A stretch of 64,000 nt of DNA from Rhodocyclaceae bacterium. Its GTDB lineage: Bacteria > Pseudomonadota > Gammaproteobacteria > Burkholderiales > Rhodocyclaceae. The notes below the pieces were generated by a model. That model was not told where the DNA came from. It did not search any database and saw only the letters and a list, made by a program, of their open reading frames with translations. Positions 1 to 8,387 of the stretch are shown piece after piece (the stretch's first letter is position 1; every line of letters starts with the position of its first letter). The position numbers were made by a program, and so were the translations under genes. The DNA lies in NCBI GenBank assembly GCA_028714035.1, contig JAQTNA010000015.1, positions 1 through 64,000 of the forward strand. Direction: 5' to 3'.

Positions 1-81
1 TGGCCCACCCAAAAAGACAGAAATATATACAAATCAAAGCACTGTGAACAGATCCCTTGTAACCTGTTGATCGTAAACGGC

Positions 82-819
82 TTATGTCATGGGTTTACGA
101 TGCCGGCATTCATGCGATTGCCCTGCCTCCCCCGCCTCCTCATAGGTCTTGCCGTCCCGGATGTGATAAATGCGGCGGAAGGTGGGCAGGATCTTTTCGT
201 CGTGAGTGACGACGATGATGGCGGTCTGGTATTGCTCGGCCATCTGGTTCAGGATGCGCACCACGGCCAGGGCGCGCTCGCTGTCCAGGGGCGCGGTGGG
301 TTCGTCCGCCAGGATGATGGGCGGGTGATTGGCCAGGGCGCGGGCGATGGCCACCCGCTGTTGCTCGCCGCCGGAGAGCTGGGACGGTTGGGCCTTGGCC
401 CGGTGGCTCACGTCCAGGGCGGTGAGCAACTCCAGGGCACGGATGCGCGCCTCGGCATTCGGACGCCCGGCCAGCATGGGCAGGAGCGCCACGTTGTCGG
501 TCACGTCCAGGAAGGGAATCAGGTAAGGTGCCTGGAAAACGAAGCCGATGCGGTCCCGGCGCAGGGCGCGCAGATCGGGGATGAGCCATCTGTCCGCATA
601 CACCGTCTGTCCGGCCAGGGCCATGCTGCCCGAAGTCGGTTCCGTGACGGCGCCCAGGCATTTCAAGAGGGTGCTCTTGCCGGAACCGCTGGGCCCCACC
701 AGGCCCACCACTTCCCCGGCGTGGATGGTCATATCCACGCCCTTCAGGGCATCCACCGCCGCGTCGCCCTCGCCGTAGCGTTTCGTGAGGCCCCTGATCT
801 CGATGGCGGGTACGCTCAT
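82..819 (-). CDS. ABC transporter ATP-binding subunit (MacB/LolD-type exporter)
   Basis: A 245-residue ATPase that should power the FtsX-type permease encoded just upstream. Visible motifs are Walker A GPSGSGKST at residues 42-50, the ABC signature LSGGEQQ at about 148-154, and Walker B IILADEP at about 168-174 followed by a D-loop. Length and motif spacing fit the MacB/LolD/DevA class of stand-alone exporter ATPases. It is the last gene of a four-gene minus-strand operon (regulator, adaptor, permease, ATPase), and only one base separates its start from the permease stop. The last ~15 residues (rich in His, Arg and Lys) are not typical of the family. Substrate is unknown; the adaptor and TetR partner point to efflux rather than lipoprotein sorting. 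Confidence 0.93.
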   Translation of the reverse strand: MSVPAIEIRGLTKRYGEGDAAVDALKGVDMTIHAGEVVGLVGPSGSGKSTLLKCLGAVTEPTSGSMALAGQTVYADRWLIPDLRALRRDRIGFVFQAPYLIPFLDVTDNVALLPMLAGRPNAEARIRALELLTALDVSHRAKAQPSQLSGGEQQRVAIARALANHPPIILADEPTAPLDSERALAVVRILNQMAEQYQTAIIVVTHDEKILPTFRRIYHIRDGKTYEEAGEAGQSHECRHRKPMT

Positions 820-820
820 C

Positions 821-2014
821 TCAGCCTCCGATCGCGGTGGCCGGGTCCACCTTGAGGGCCACCCGGATGGCGACGACGCTGGCGATGGCGCACACCACCA
901 TCACCACCAGGAGGCCACGCAGCGCATCGCCCGGCAAGAGCAGGACGTACTTGGGAAAATAGGGCGCCCAGAGCGTCGCCACGGTCTTGCCGATGAGAAA
1001 GCCGATGAGGCCCAGCCCCAGGGACTCCTGGAGGATCATGCCGGCGATGGTGCGGTTCCGGGTGCCGATCAATTTCAGCACCGCCAGTTCCCGTATCTTG
1101 CCCAGGGTCATGGTGTAGATGATGAAGGAGACGATGGCGGTGCTGACGATGGTCAGGATCACCAGGAAGACCGCGATCTGCTTGGCCGAGGTGGCGATGA
1201 GCTTGGACACCAGAATTTCTTCCATCTGGGCCAGGGTATAGGCCTGAAGGTGCTTCCAGCGGCGTATGCCACGGGCCACCTGTTCCGGCTCCCAACCTTG
1301 CGCCACCCGCACCAGCACGGCATTGACGTTGTGGCTGACGGTTTGCGATGTCTGCACGGACTCCAGGAGGCCGGGCACGCCGGGCCGGTTCAGGGAAGGA
1401 CTCCCGGCCGTGCGCGCCCGGTCGGCGACGATGGCGTCGTTGTCCTTGAGGAACTGGGCCTCCTGGGCGTCCTTGAGCGCTATGAACACCATGGGATCGC
1501 CGCCCGAGGACACCATGCGCCGGGTGAGGCCCACCACGGTGTAGTCGTGACGCCGGATGCGCAGCATTTCGCCCAGACGGAAGCCCGTCTTCTCGTCCGC
1601 CACCGCCTCGTAATGGCTGCGCTGAATCTTGCGCCCGGCGCTCAGGAATAGCGGCTCCCCGGCCTGCCCCGGCTCGAAGCCCACCACCATGACCCGCACG
1701 TCCTGCTCACCGCGCAAGACCTGCATGGTGAGATAGGTCACGCTCACGGCCTGCGCCACTCCGGGCAGGCCCAGCACGTCCCGATACACATCGTCGCGGA
1801 TGTTCGAGGGCTCCGCGTAGGGCCCCAGGGTATCCTTCTGCACCACCCAGAGGTCGGCGCCGCTGTTCCAGAGCAGCATCTGGGCGTCGTCCACCATGCC
1901 CCGGTAGATGCCGGCCATGGAGAGCGTCACCCCGATGAGCAGGCCCAGGCCCACGCCCGTGAACACGAACTTGGACCAGGAATGGAGGATGTCCCGGCCT
2001 GCGAGGCTGATCAT
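821..2014 (-). CDS. FtsX/MacB-like ABC transporter permease
   Basis: A 397-residue inner-membrane permease with the MacB/FtsX layout. One N-terminal membrane segment (about residues 18-40) is followed by a large periplasmic domain (about 42-270) and three C-terminal segments (about 283-305, 327-346 and 365-386). It should form a dimeric mechanotransmission-type exporter with the downstream ATPase and the upstream periplasmic adaptor. Its start overlaps the adaptor stop by 4 nt (ATGA), so translation is probably coupled. No outer-membrane channel gene is in the window, so a TolC-like partner would have to come from elsewhere. Family assignment is firm; the cargo is not known. Confidence 0.9.
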   Translation of the reverse strand: MISLAGRDILHSWSKFVFTGVGLGLLIGVTLSMAGIYRGMVDDAQMLLWNSGADLWVVQKDTLGPYAEPSNIRDDVYRDVLGLPGVAQAVSVTYLTMQVLRGEQDVRVMVVGFEPGQAGEPLFLSAGRKIQRSHYEAVADEKTGFRLGEMLRIRRHDYTVVGLTRRMVSSGGDPMVFIALKDAQEAQFLKDNDAIVADRARTAGSPSLNRPGVPGLLESVQTSQTVSHNVNAVLVRVAQGWEPEQVARGIRRWKHLQAYTLAQMEEILVSKLIATSAKQIAVFLVILTIVSTAIVSFIIYTMTLGKIRELAVLKLIGTRNRTIAGMILQESLGLGLIGFLIGKTVATLWAPYFPKYVLLLPGDALRGLLVVMVVCAIASVVAIRVALKVDPATAIGG

Positions 2015-3195
2015 ATCTTGTCCACGGCGGCCACCCGGTCGCCCGACTGGAGTTCCCGTGCCGAGTGCACCACCAGGACTTCGCCCCTTTCCAGCCCGGA
2101 CAGTATCTGGGCCTTGCCGTCCAGGGTGCGCGCGCCGACCCGGACCGGCCTGAATTCCACCCGGCCCTCCTTCAGCCGCCAGACGCCTTCCTGTTCCCCG
2201 ATCCGGTGCAGGGCGGCATTGGGCACCGCCAGCACGCCGGGCAGGCCGGGCAGGAGCAGGGTCACTTCCGCCATTTCATTGAGGGAGACGCCCGCCGGCG
2301 CAGCATCGAAGGCCACACCCAGCAGTTTTTCCTCGGTCACGCTGTCGCCCAGGGGTTCCAGCCTGGCCACCCGACCGGGCAAAGCCTGCTGCGGACGGGA
2401 ACGCAACACGATGCTGGCCCGCAGGCCATCCGCGAGGCCGCCCGAACGTCCCTGGTCCAGACGTGTCCTGACCCAGATGCTGGTCGGATCCACCATCCTC
2501 AGCACGCCCTGCCCCGCCACCACGGTCGTCCCGGCTTCCGCGTCCCGTGCCGTGATGACGCCCGCCAGGGGGGCGCGCAGTTGCAGATTGGCCCGTTGCC
2601 GGGCGACGGCACCCTCCTCGGCTGCGAGCCGGGCCAGGTCGTCCCGGGCGCCATCCAGGGCGGCCCGTGCGGCGGTGAGGGCGGCCTGGGCGGACACAGA
2701 CTCCTGTTCCTTGGCCTCCACGGCCGATGGGCTGAAGAAATGCTGCCGGCCCAGGGCCGCGTAGCGCTCCGCGTTATCCCGGGCGAGCTTGCCCCGCGCC
2801 TGGGCATCCTGCAACTGGGCCTGGGCCGCTGCGACGGCGTTCCTGGCGCGGGCGGCGCCGGCGCGGGCCGCCACCGCCCGTTCATCCAGGTCCACCGGGT
2901 CCATCTCGGCCAGCAACTGGCCCGCCGCCACGCGATCCCCCACATCCACCAACACCTTTTTCACGCGCCCGGCGACGGTCGGGCCGATGAGAAAGGCGCG
3001 CCGGGCCTCCACCGTACCGATGCCGAACAGGGAGGGCTGAAGATCCGCCGTGGCCGCCTGGGCTACGGTGACCTTGACCGGGGCCATGGGCCCATGGCGC
3101 AGCACCACCCAGCCAAAGCCGGAAAGCAGTACGGCACCCAAAAGGCCCAGCATGATCCTGGGCGATAGCATCTTCGCGTATCCGAGGCGTTTCAT
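2011..3195 (-). CDS. HlyD/MacA-type periplasmic adaptor subunit
   Basis: A 394-residue membrane fusion protein linking the inner-membrane ABC exporter to an outer-membrane channel. An N-terminal hydrophobic anchor (about residues 13-32) is followed by a split lipoyl/barrel-sandwich domain (about 60-100 and 195-225), with a long Ala/Gln/Arg-rich helical hairpin between them (about 105-190). Beta-barrel and membrane-proximal domains fill the C-terminal half. The order adaptor, permease, ATPase with 4-nt overlaps is the standard arrangement of MacAB-like tripartite pumps. The start lies inside the end of the tetR gene (ATGA overlap), so it is co-transcribed with its likely repressor. Confidence 0.9.
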   Translation of the reverse strand: MKRLGYAKMLSPRIMLGLLGAVLLSGFGWVVLRHGPMAPVKVTVAQAATADLQPSLFGIGTVEARRAFLIGPTVAGRVKKVLVDVGDRVAAGQLLAEMDPVDLDERAVAARAGAARARNAVAAAQAQLQDAQARGKLARDNAERYAALGRQHFFSPSAVEAKEQESVSAQAALTAARAALDGARDDLARLAAEEGAVARQRANLQLRAPLAGVITARDAEAGTTVVAGQGVLRMVDPTSIWVRTRLDQGRSGGLADGLRASIVLRSRPQQALPGRVARLEPLGDSVTEEKLLGVAFDAAPAGVSLNEMAEVTLLLPGLPGVLAVPNAALHRIGEQEGVWRLKEGRVEFRPVRVGARTLDGKAQILSGLERGEVLVVHSARELQSGDRVAAVDKI

Positions 3196-3800
3196 GGTTT
3201 CACCCTTATGGCGGAAAAATAGAGGGTGAGCATGCCTTCCCCCTGGGGCACCATCTGCTCCGCGGAACCGGACAACATGGACTGCATGACCAGCCCCTGG
3301 ATCGCACCTATGAACATGGCGCAGGCGCTCGCCAGATCCAGATCGGCGGCGACATGCCCCGCGGCCTGGGCCTGCCGCAGCAGGCTTACCAGCAGCGCCC
3401 TATAGGCCTGTAGCAGTTGCGCCACCCGGCGTTTGACGGCGGACTCATGGGCTTCCTGCAATTCGTGAAAAATCAGACGGGGCGCACCGGGGTTGGCCAG
3501 GACGAAGGCCACATGGGCGCGGAACACGGCGGCCAGGGCGGCCAAGGGCTCTGCCTGGGAGCGGGCCGCCTCGTTCAGGCGACCGAGCAACTCCTCCCGT
3601 ATCCAGTCCGCCACGGCCAGCCAGATGGCTTCCTTGGTGGCGAAATGGCGGAACACCGCGCCCTGGGTCAGCCCCATGGCGCTTGCCATCTCCGCGGTGG
3701 TGATGCTGCCGGGACTGCGCCGGGCCGCGAGCGCCAGGACAGCCTTGACGGTTTCCGCCTGCCTGTCTTCGGTGGCGAGCCGTGTTCTAGGGGTTTGCAT
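3192..3800 (-). CDS. TetR/AcrR-family transcriptional regulator
   Basis: A 202-residue regulator, counted from the ATG at 3800. The frame stays open upstream to 3863, but that extension contains the candidate operator and does not look like protein. The N-terminal HTH (about residues 10-60) has the TetR hallmarks: a TTAEMASAMGLTQGAVFRHF-type helix-turn-helix followed by the conserved F.TKE.I turn. The C-terminal ligand/dimer domain is helical. It is the first gene of the exporter operon and overlaps the adaptor gene by 4 nt, so the likely role is local autorepression released by an exported compound. A perfect-arm palindrome lies 21 nt upstream of the start. Ligand unknown. Confidence 0.9.
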   Translation of the reverse strand: MQTPRTRLATEDRQAETVKAVLALAARRSPGSITTAEMASAMGLTQGAVFRHFATKEAIWLAVADWIREELLGRLNEAARSQAEPLAALAAVFRAHVAFVLANPGAPRLIFHELQEAHESAVKRRVAQLLQAYRALLVSLLRQAQAAGHVAADLDLASACAMFIGAIQGLVMQSMLSGSAEQMVPQGEGMLTLYFSAIRVKP

Positions 3801-3820
3801 GCTTGGGGGCCGACAAAGTA

Positions 3821-3834
3821 AGTAATCAATTACT
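3821..3834. promoter_or_regulatory. Palindromic operator candidate for the TetR regulator
   Basis: The sequence AGTAATCAATTACT has perfect 6-bp arms (AGTAAT/ATTACT) around a 2-bp centre. It lies 21 nt upstream of the chosen tetR start, in the only AT-rich stretch between tetR and nosD. Position and symmetry suit autoregulation by a TetR dimer. That the neighbouring TetR protein binds it is inference. Confidence 0.5.
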
Positions 3835-3935
3835 ATCTTCCCACGAGCCGAACGATTACGCAAGTGGGCCGGTGCCGCGGTATTTACGCAAGGTCCGGCG
3901 CACCGCCTCGAAACCGGCGTCCCGGCGTTGGCGAT

Positions 3936-5144
3936 TCAGCGCATGCGCGGCCGGGGGTCGGAGAGGATCATGGCGGGCGAGGCGAAGGGCGCCAGGCGCT
4001 CCAGGAAATCCAGCAGTTCCAGTGCCGGCGAGGCGCGGAAGAAGCCGGCCAGGGGCGTCTCCATCCAGATCCGGTCGGCGTAGATGTAGATCTCATGGGG
4101 GGTATCGCCGATGCCGTCGCCGTTGTGATCGAAGCCCTGGTAGTCGCTCCAGTAATTGTCGCGCCAGACGTTGGCGCTGCCGGCCCCGACCGCGCTCACG
4201 CCCACCTGACTGAAATTGTGCTCGAAGCGATTGTTCAGAATGCGGTGCCCGCCCGCCTCGCCATAGAAATAGAGGCCGGTGACGTTGTGGGCGAAGCGGT
4301 TGCCCCGGATGGTCAGTATGGACTCGTCGCTCAGAGGCGCGTTGGCCGAGATGCCCACCGCGCAATGAATGATGCTGTTGTTTTCCACCAGGGCATCGCC
4401 GCTTTCCTTGAAGGCGATACCCGAACCGCCGCCGTCCCAGGCATGGGCGATGCGATTGCCGCGTATCCGGAGCCGCGGCGAATAGAGCACCACTATGCCG
4501 GCGCCCACCTGTTCCAGATCGTTGCCCTCCACCAGGGAATCCGGGGAAAAGATGAATTCCATGGCCTGCCGACCATCCCGCAGGGTATTGCCCAGTATGC
4601 TGTTTTCCGGCGAGTTGGCGAGGGTGAGATCCCGCACGCGCCGGATGCGGTTGCCCTGAATCACGTTGCGGCGGCTATTCCAGAGCCGGACGCCATCGCC
4701 CCTCAGACCCAGGGGGCGATCCTTGCCGGTAATGCGATTGCCCACGATGTGGTTGCCGTTGCCCTGCCTCACGTGGATGCCGAACAGCACGTCCTCCAGC
4801 ACGTTGCCCTCGATGCGGTTGCCGTCCCCTTCCACCAGCACCCCGGCATCCATGCGGTCATGGGATTCCCCGCTGCCGACAATGGCGAGCGCCTTCACCG
4901 TGGCGCCGCTGGCGCGCACCGTGAGCACCGTGCTCCGACCATCGCCGCGCAACACGGCTCGGCCGGCGCCGTCGAGGGTCATCGCCTTGGTGATGAGCGC
5001 AGGCGCCCCATACTCGCCGGGAGGCAGGCGCAGAACCCCACCCAAGGGCGTGGCGTCAATCAGGGGCTGGAGTGCCGGGGGGACGGCCCAGGCCGGAAAG
5101 ACCTGAAGGAGCAGGAGGAGCACAAGGAAGGGGCAGAATCTCAT
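3936..5144 (-). CDS. nosD: NosD-like periplasmic copper-site maturation protein (beta-helix)
   Basis: A 402-residue protein with a signal peptide (hydrophobic core residues 4-20, cleavage after AWA) and a right-handed parallel beta-helix made of many N-x-I / G-N-x-I turns between about 60 and 310. The C-terminal block includes YWSDYQGFDHNGDGIGDTP, a later YADRIWME and an ELLDFLERLAPF stretch. I recognise this from NosD, the accessory protein for the copper sites of nitrous oxide reductase. NosD usually sits with nosZ, nosF, nosY and nosL, none of which are here. Instead, a MacB-type exporter operon follows on the same strand after a ~135-nt gap. It could be a displaced nosD or a paralogue serving another metalloprotein or exporter. 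Confidence 0.85.
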   Translation of the reverse strand: MRFCPFLVLLLLLQVFPAWAVPPALQPLIDATPLGGVLRLPPGEYGAPALITKAMTLDGAGRAVLRGDGRSTVLTVRASGATVKALAIVGSGESHDRMDAGVLVEGDGNRIEGNVLEDVLFGIHVRQGNGNHIVGNRITGKDRPLGLRGDGVRLWNSRRNVIQGNRIRRVRDLTLANSPENSILGNTLRDGRQAMEFIFSPDSLVEGNDLEQVGAGIVVLYSPRLRIRGNRIAHAWDGGGSGIAFKESGDALVENNSIIHCAVGISANAPLSDESILTIRGNRFAHNVTGLYFYGEAGGHRILNNRFEHNFSQVGVSAVGAGSANVWRDNYWSDYQGFDHNGDGIGDTPHEIYIYADRIWMETPLAGFFRASPALELLDFLERLAPFASPAMILSDPRPRMR

Positions 5145-5215
5145 GCCGGGATTCTTCCCCCGTCAGCCCACCCTTTCCTTGGCCTGGGTCAAGAAGCAGG
5201 GACTAGGGGCGGGAT

Positions 5216-5241
5216 GGTGGGCAGGCCACGCTTTGCCCACC
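5216..5241. repeat. Intergenic hairpin of the GTGGGCA...TGCCCAC type
   Basis: GGTGGGCA and TGCCCACC form a perfect 8-bp stem around a 10-nt loop, followed by CCTACGGG. It lies in the 136-nt gap between icd and nosD, which are both on the minus strand. Similar palindromes are common between proteobacterial genes. It may end icd transcription, but no clear T tract follows on the minus strand. The rest of the gap is simple C/T-rich sequence. Confidence 0.5.
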
Positions 5242-5280
5242 CTACGGGTTCCTCCCTCCTTACCCCTCACTCCTCACCGC

Positions 5281-6324
5281 TTACCCGTTGTTCTGGATGC
5301 GATGCACCAGGGCGCGAGCGAAGTCCATGGTGCCGGCCGTGCCGCCCAGGTCACCGGTGCGGATGTTGTCCACGTTCAGGGTATCGTCAATGGCCTTCCT
5401 GAGCTTGTCGCCCAGGTCCACGCGCTTCACGTGATCCAGCATCATGGCGGCGGCGAGCATGAGGGCGATGGGATTGGCGATGCCCTTGCCGGCGATGTCC
5501 GGCGCGGAACCATGCACCGCCTCGAAGATGGCCGCGTCCTTGCCGATGTTGGCGCCGGGCGCCATGCCCAGGCCGCCCACCAGGCCGGCCATCTGGTCGG
5601 ACAGGATGTCGCCGAACAGGTTGGTGGTCACCAGCAGGTCAAACTGCCAGGGGTTCATCACCAGCTTCATGGCGCAGGCGTCCACGATCACTTCTTCAAA
5701 CTGGATCTTGCCAATGTATTTATCCTGGTAGATCTGGCGCGCCGTCTCCAGGAAGATGCCGGTCAGGGCCTTCATGATGTTGGCCTTGTGCACCACCGTC
5801 ACCTTCTTGCGCCCTTTCAGCAGCGCGTACTCGAAGGCGAATTCCAGGATGCGCCGGCAACCCTGGCGGGTGTTGATACCCGTGGACATACCCACCGCGT
5901 GCGGGTCGCCGTCAATGGGAATGAAGTGCTCGTAGCCCATGTACAGGCCTTCGTTGTTCTCCCGCACCATGACCAGGTCAATGTTCTCGAAGCGGCCGCC
6001 CGGAATGATGGTCTTGGTGGGGCGCAGGTTGGCGTAGAGCTTGAACTCTTCCCTGAGGCGCACGTTGGAGGAACGGTAGCCGCCCCCTATGGGGGTTTCC
6101 AGCGGCCCCTTGAGCGCCAGCTTGGTCTTGCGGATGCTCTCCAGGCACTCAGGCGGCAAGGGATCGCCGCAGGTATTCACGCCGCCCATGCCGGCCGTCT
6201 GGCGATCCCACTGAAACGGGGCTCCCAGCGCATCCAGGGCCATGAGAGTGGCTTCGGTGATTTCAGGCCCGATGCCGTCGCCGGGAATCAGGGTGGCAAG
6301 AATGGGGGGGTTGGGGTTCGACAT
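5281..6324 (-). CDS. icd: NAD-dependent isocitrate dehydrogenase
   Basis: A 347-residue member of the isocitrate/isopropylmalate dehydrogenase family that oxidatively decarboxylates isocitrate to 2-oxoglutarate in the TCA cycle. Visible features are an N-terminal LIPGDGIGPE nucleotide-fold motif, substrate-binding SSNVRLREEF with NLRP just after, the catalytic-lysine region KANIMK, the metal site (FGDILSDQMAG), and the cofactor loop HGSAPDIAGKGIANP. The length and the acidic PDIAG loop suit the short NAD-using type rather than the ~416-residue NADP enzyme of E. coli. It is probably monocistronic behind an AT-rich promoter. Isopropylmalate or homoisocitrate dehydrogenase is less likely because of the SSNVRLR segment. 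Confidence 0.88.
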   Translation of the reverse strand: MSNPNPPILATLIPGDGIGPEITEATLMALDALGAPFQWDRQTAGMGGVNTCGDPLPPECLESIRKTKLALKGPLETPIGGGYRSSNVRLREEFKLYANLRPTKTIIPGGRFENIDLVMVRENNEGLYMGYEHFIPIDGDPHAVGMSTGINTRQGCRRILEFAFEYALLKGRKKVTVVHKANIMKALTGIFLETARQIYQDKYIGKIQFEEVIVDACAMKLVMNPWQFDLLVTTNLFGDILSDQMAGLVGGLGMAPGANIGKDAAIFEAVHGSAPDIAGKGIANPIALMLAAAMMLDHVKRVDLGDKLRKAIDDTLNVDNIRTGDLGGTAGTMDFARALVHRIQNNG

Positions 6325-6375
6325 TTCTCTGCTCCGTTATAAGTACCCTGCATGGGCGCTGAACAATTATTTATA

Positions 6376-6404
6376 ATTATAACCGGATTGGGGAATTTTT
6401 TGCA
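6376..6404 (-). promoter_or_regulatory. Candidate sigma-70 promoter of icd
   Basis: On the minus strand a perfect TATAAT (6376-6381) sits 17 nt downstream of a poor -35 match (TGCAAA, 6399-6404). It is in the most AT-rich stretch of this area, about 50 nt upstream of the icd start. Confidence 0.5.
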
Positions 6405-6444
6405 CGAAACAGCGGCCGGCAACCGGGCCTCGGCCCGACGATTT

Positions 6445-7152
6445 TCAGGCGGGCAGTGCTTCCTTGAGCCACAGGCAGTTGCCCTTGCTCGCCTTGCCGA
6501 TGTCCGCCAGGAGACTCTCATGGGCGGCCAGTTCCTCGGCATCGGCGCATTGCACCACGAGGTTTGGCCGCACCAGTTCACCGGATTCGTCGCAGGCCGC
6601 GGGCGGCAAGGGCTCTTCGTCCATGAGCAGGCTTTCCTGGCCCCGGGTCATGGCCAGGTAAACCTCCGCCAGCAGTTCCGCGTCCAGGAGCGCGCCGTGC
6701 AGGGTACGGTGCGAGTTGTCTATCTCGTAGCGATCGCACAACACGTCCAGGGAGTTCTTACGCCCCGGATGCAGTTCCCGCGCCAGTTTCAATGAATCCA
6801 CCACCCCGGCGCTCAATTCCTTCACCAGAGGCAGCTTCTCCCGACCCAGCTCCGCATCCAGGAAGCCGACGTCGAAGGCGGCGTTGTGGATCACCAGCTC
6901 CGCGCCGCGCACGAAGTCCGAAAATTCCCGGGCGACCTGGGCGAACTTGGGCTTGTCCGCCAGAAAATCGTTGCTGATGCCGTGCACCGCCAGGGCGCCG
7001 GCATCAATGGTTCGTTCCGGGTTGATGTAGGCGTGATAGCGGTGGCCGGTCAGCTTCCGGTCCAGCATCTCGACGCAGCCGATCTCGATGATCCGGTCGC
7101 CGGCTCTGGCATCCAGGCCCGTGGTTTCCGTATCCAGCACGACCTGTCTCAT
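6445..7152 (-). CDS. dnaQ: DNA polymerase III epsilon subunit (3'-5' proofreading exonuclease)
   Basis: A 235-residue DEDDh exonuclease counted from the ATG at 7152. The longer open frame upstream is the shadow of rnhA. Exo I is [10 protein letters not shown] near the N terminus, Exo II is the [11 protein letters not shown] segment, and the Exo III histidine is in [15 protein letters not shown]. The C-terminal tail, which should contact the polymerase alpha subunit, is less conserved. It edits misincorporated bases at the replication fork. It overlaps rnhA by 4 nt and is last in a three-gene unit (methyltransferase, rnhA, dnaQ). In E. coli rnhA and dnaQ are divergent; here they are co-directional and probably coupled. 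Confidence 0.95.
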   Translation of the reverse strand: MRQVVLDTETTGLDARAGDRIIEIGCVEMLDRKLTGHRYHAYINPERTIDAGALAVHGISNDFLADKPKFAQVAREFSDFVRGAELVIHNAAFDVGFLDAELGREKLPLVKELSAGVVDSLKLARELHPGRKNSLDVLCDRYEIDNSHRTLHGALLDAELLAEVYLAMTRGQESLLMDEEPLPPAACDESGELVRPNLVVQCADAEELAAHESLLADIGKASKGNCLWLKEALPA

Positions 7153-7595
7153 GCCCCCCTCCGCACACTTTCCACACCCCGGCGGGCCAGGGCATCGGCC
7201 CGCTCGTTCTCCACATGGCCGGCGTGCCCCCGAACCCAGAGCCACTCCAGCTTGTGCAGCCCGGCCAGGCGATCCAGCTCGCGCCAGAGATCCTCGTTCT
7301 TGACGGGCTGCTTGTCCGCGGTCTTCCAGCCCCGCTTCTTCCAGCCCACGATCCACTCGCTGATCCCCTTCTGCACATACTGGGAATCCGTATGCACGCG
7401 AGCCTGGACGGGACGCTTCAGGGCCGCCAGCGCCTGGATCACCGCAGTCATCTCCATGCGATTGTTGGTCGTGGGCGCCTCGCCGCCGAACAGCTCCTTC
7501 TCCACGGTCCCCATGCGCAGGATCGCCCCCCAGCCGCCGGGGCCGGGATTGCCGCTGCACGCGCCATCTGTGAAGATATCCACGACTTCGTTCAT
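7149..7595 (-). CDS. rnhA: Ribonuclease HI
   Basis: A 148-residue RNase H that removes RNA from RNA-DNA hybrids. The DEDD catalytic set is visible: Asp in [18 protein letters not shown], Glu in [12 protein letters not shown], Asp in VHTDSQYV, and the final Asp in ERADALA. The loop His of [11 protein letters not shown] is also present. I chose the ATG at 7595 because it avoids overlapping the upstream methyltransferase stop (7600). An in-frame ATG at 7607 is possible and would overlap by 8 nt. The stop overlaps the dnaQ start (ATGA). Length matches the family (about 150). Confidence 0.94.
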   Translation of the reverse strand: MNEVVDIFTDGACSGNPGPGGWGAILRMGTVEKELFGGEAPTTNNRMEMTAVIQALAALKRPVQARVHTDSQYVQKGISEWIVGWKKRGWKTADKQPVKNEDLWRELDRLAGLHKLEWLWVRGHAGHVENERADALARRGVESVRRGA

Positions 7596-7599
7596 GTCT

Positions 7600-8334
7600 T
7601 CATTCATGTTCGTTCGATACTCTGTTCGTCCTGGGCACGACGGGCGCCAGGGCCTTGGCCTGGGCCAATCGTTCGCGCCACTTGGGCTGGATGAGGCGCA
7701 TGCCATGCACCCTTTTCACCGCCTGCAACATGTAGACGCCGCCGAATATGGGCCACCAACGGTCTCCCGCCAGGTCCATCCAGCGGCAGCGTTGCAGGCT
7801 GCGCTCCTTTTCCAGGGGCGGAGCATAACAGCCGAAACGGCCGCCCTGGATTTCAAAACCGAGGAGCGTGAGCCAATCCTTGAGGCGCGCCACGCTCAGG
7901 TACTGGCCGTTCCAGGGGAAGCCCGGGCGGGCCAACCGGCGCCGCAGCCCCCACAGACTCCAGGGATTGAAGCCGGCAATGAGCACCTGCCCCTCCGGCA
8001 CCAGCACCCTCTCCACCTCCCGGAGCACCTGGTGCGGATAGGCGGCAAACTCCAGCACATGGGGCAGCACCACCAGATCCAGGCTGGCGCCGGCAAATGG
8101 CAGATGATGCGGCAAGGCCATGGACTGGACGCCGATACGGGACTGAACATCGTCGCAGCGCATGCGCAGGGGCATGCGGTTCGCCCGCAGCAGATCCACC
8201 TCGGCCAGCCCCAGTTGCAAGGCGTTGAAGCCGAACACGTCGCCCAACACCTGGTCGCAACGCCGCTGCTCCCAGTCCAGGACATAGCGGCCCAGGGGCG
8301 TTTCCAGCCACTCGTTCAGACCGGGAATTGACAT
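7600..8334 (-). CDS. Class I SAM-dependent methyltransferase
   Basis: A 244-residue protein with a methyltransferase type-11-like core. The D-x-V-V/L-x-H-V-L-E-F motif (around residues 75-90, [12 protein letters not shown]) is typical, and [15 protein letters not shown] follows as the post-core strand. The first motif (D-x-G-x-G) is weak, as in the YafS group found next to rnhA/dnaQ/gloB in other Proteobacteria. Substrate unknown. It is the first gene of the methyltransferase-rnhA-dnaQ unit and is divergent from gloB, with only 53 nt between the two starts. An N-terminal helical extension (about residues 1-45) is present. Confidence 0.83.
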   Translation of the reverse strand: MSIPGLNEWLETPLGRYVLDWEQRRCDQVLGDVFGFNALQLGLAEVDLLRANRMPLRMRCDDVQSRIGVQSMALPHHLPFAGASLDLVVLPHVLEFAAYPHQVLREVERVLVPEGQVLIAGFNPWSLWGLRRRLARPGFPWNGQYLSVARLKDWLTLLGFEIQGGRFGCYAPPLEKERSLQRCRWMDLAGDRWWPIFGGVYMLQAVKRVHGMRLIQPKWRERLAQAKALAPVVPRTNRVSNEHE

Positions 8335-8387
8335 GGCGGGTGCAAGGACGGGATCATGGGGTTCAATTGTTTGGCTCAGACAAAATC

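Noticed and set aside
6445..7560. 371-residue frame as an N-terminally extended DnaQ
   Set aside because: The extra N-terminal 136 residues are an out-of-frame reading of rnhA. The ATG at 7152 gives the normal DnaQ start.
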